14,384 bases of DNA from Bacteroidota bacterium. Lineage in GTDB: Bacteria > Bacteroidota > Bacteroidia > Chitinophagales > Chitinophagaceae. Under the pieces are notes generated by a model. That model was not told the DNA's origin, made no database searches, and was given only the letters and a program-made list of their open reading frames with translations. The stretch's first letter is position 1. Each line of letters starts with the position of its first letter. Location of the stretch: contig JAEVZP010000114.1 of NCBI GenBank assembly GCA_023392185.1, forward strand, positions 1 to 14,384. The letters run 5' to 3'. A program made the position numbers and the translations under genes. Shown here piece by piece: positions 13,735-14,384 of this stretch.

Positions 13735-14384
13735 GTGCGAAAAAACTATTTTTATAACCTGCTGCTCACCGCCTCCAACCTGGTGATTCCCTTGCTGAGC
13801 TTCCCGTATGCCGCACGGGTACTGGGGCCGGCAGGCATCGGCCGGGCGCAGTTCGTTTTTTTGCTGTGTCAATACCTGGCGCTCCTGGCAGCCCTGGGCA
13901 TTCCGATCTACGGTGCGCGCGAGGTGGCCCGGCTCCACAGTCAGCCGGCGGCACTGGCATCGCTGCTGCGCTCCCTGCTCACCGTCAACTTCCTGACCGG
14001 CCTGGTCCTCTTTGCCGGGTTTCTCTTCTGCATCTTTACCCTGCCGGCACTTTCCGGCGCCCGGCCGCTTTACCTCACAGGAAGCCTGATGGTCCTGCTC
14101 AGCTTTACGTCCGTCGAATGGGTGTATACCGGGCTGGAGACTTTCCGGCAGCTGGCCCTGCGCTCGGTGGCGCTCAAGCTGTTGTCGCTGGGAGGCCTTT
14201 TCCTGTTGGTGCATCACCCCACCGATCTGGCGCTGTACCTGGCCCTGCAGGTAGGAACCGTTCTGGGTTACAATCTGCTGAATTTCCGGGGTTTGGTGCG
14301 GATGCTAAAAGGCGGGATGGTTCAGATCCGGCCGCACCTGCGCCCGTTGCTGCTCCTCTTCGGCACCACGATAGCTTCCACCCT
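13735..14384 (+). CDS. Wzx-type polysaccharide flippase, N-terminal part
   Basis: The frame is open to the right edge, so the gene is cut; 216 residues are visible. The likely start is the GTG at 13735, giving V/M-RKNYFYNLLLTASNLVIP. The opening helix, then LLSFPYAARVLGPAGIGRAQ at about 19-38, is the classic N-terminus of polysaccharide-export flippases (PF01943), where a first helix is followed by P-Y-RVLGP-G-G. Further helices can be seen at about 37-60, 79-101, 104-126 and 140-165. Such proteins move undecaprenyl-linked repeat units from the cytoplasmic to the periplasmic face. It therefore fits between the phosphoglycosyl transferase, which starts the unit, and the ligase, which uses it. 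It diverges from the ligase gene, so it belongs to a separate transcript running out of the window. Confidence 0.88.
   Translation, partial: MRKNYFYNLLLTASNLVIPLLSFPYAARVLGPAGIGRAQFVFLLCQYLALLAALGIPIYGAREVARLHSQPAALASLLRSLLTVNFLTGLVLFAGFLFCIFTLPALSGARPLYLTGSLMVLLSFTSVEWVYTGLETFRQLALRSVALKLLSLGGLFLLVHHPTDLALYLALQVGTVLGYNLLNFRGLVRMLKGGMVQIRPHLRPLLLLFGTTIAST

Noticed and set aside
13717..14217. Minus-strand open frame of 166 aa
   Set aside because: Antisense to the flippase; very Gln-rich and without domain features.

Overview
The window looks like a chromosomal segment of a fairly GC-rich member of the Bacteroidota, perhaps a Saprospiria-like lineage; the rank below phylum is a guess. The signs are a protein with a type IX secretion (T9SS) C-terminal sorting domain, a YtxH/holin/basic-protein cluster, short Crp/Fnr regulators, a two-domain universal stress protein, and 16 assigned starts with no convincing Shine-Dalgarno sequence. 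I found no rRNA, tRNA, CRISPR array, transposase or phage genes.

Layout. 1-1400: 3' end of a secreted PKD/T9SS protein, closed by a strong terminator. 1453-1520: a REPIN-like paired hairpin. 1591-2805: an exported SH3-domain protein. 2979-5746: a Crp/Fnr regulator, an NAD(P)-binding epimerase-like protein, a small cupin and a second Crp/Fnr regulator whose gene starts 4 nt after the cupin. 5813-6367: a DinB-fold protein. Convergent to it on the minus strand is a likely operon read as AI-2E-family transporter, SIMPL-domain protein, small exported protein (8785 down to 6377). Divergent from that, 8931-10076 holds a compact envelope trio (YtxH-like, holin-superfamily, basic protein) that resembles the enterobacterial yqjD-yqjE-yqjK arrangement, closed by a near-ideal terminator. 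10313-13616, all minus strand: O-antigen ligase-type protein, phosphoglycosyl transferase and universal stress protein. From 13735 to the edge: a divergent Wzx-type flippase, truncated by the window. Ligase, transferase and flippase together mark a surface-polysaccharide locus.

The most unusual content is outside the genes. At least five structured intergenic elements occur in 14 kb: a REPIN-like doublet, a set of roughly 10-nt CTCTGTGGC-type units, a mirror-image array of CGCAGAT units, a CCTATAAGG palindrome that supplies a gene's stop codon, and a 206-bp MITE-like element with 13-bp perfect terminal inverted repeats that encodes the last residues of the O-antigen ligase. Separately, the palindrome TTCCGGAA occurs 13 times in all reading phases and in non-coding DNA, far above expectation from base composition, much like a highly iterated palindrome (compare HIP1 of cyanobacteria).

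I did not find a clearly new multi-gene system. The best candidates for new biology are the TTCCGGAA palindrome and the MITE-like element between the two polysaccharide genes. No database search was possible; family names rest on motifs read by eye.
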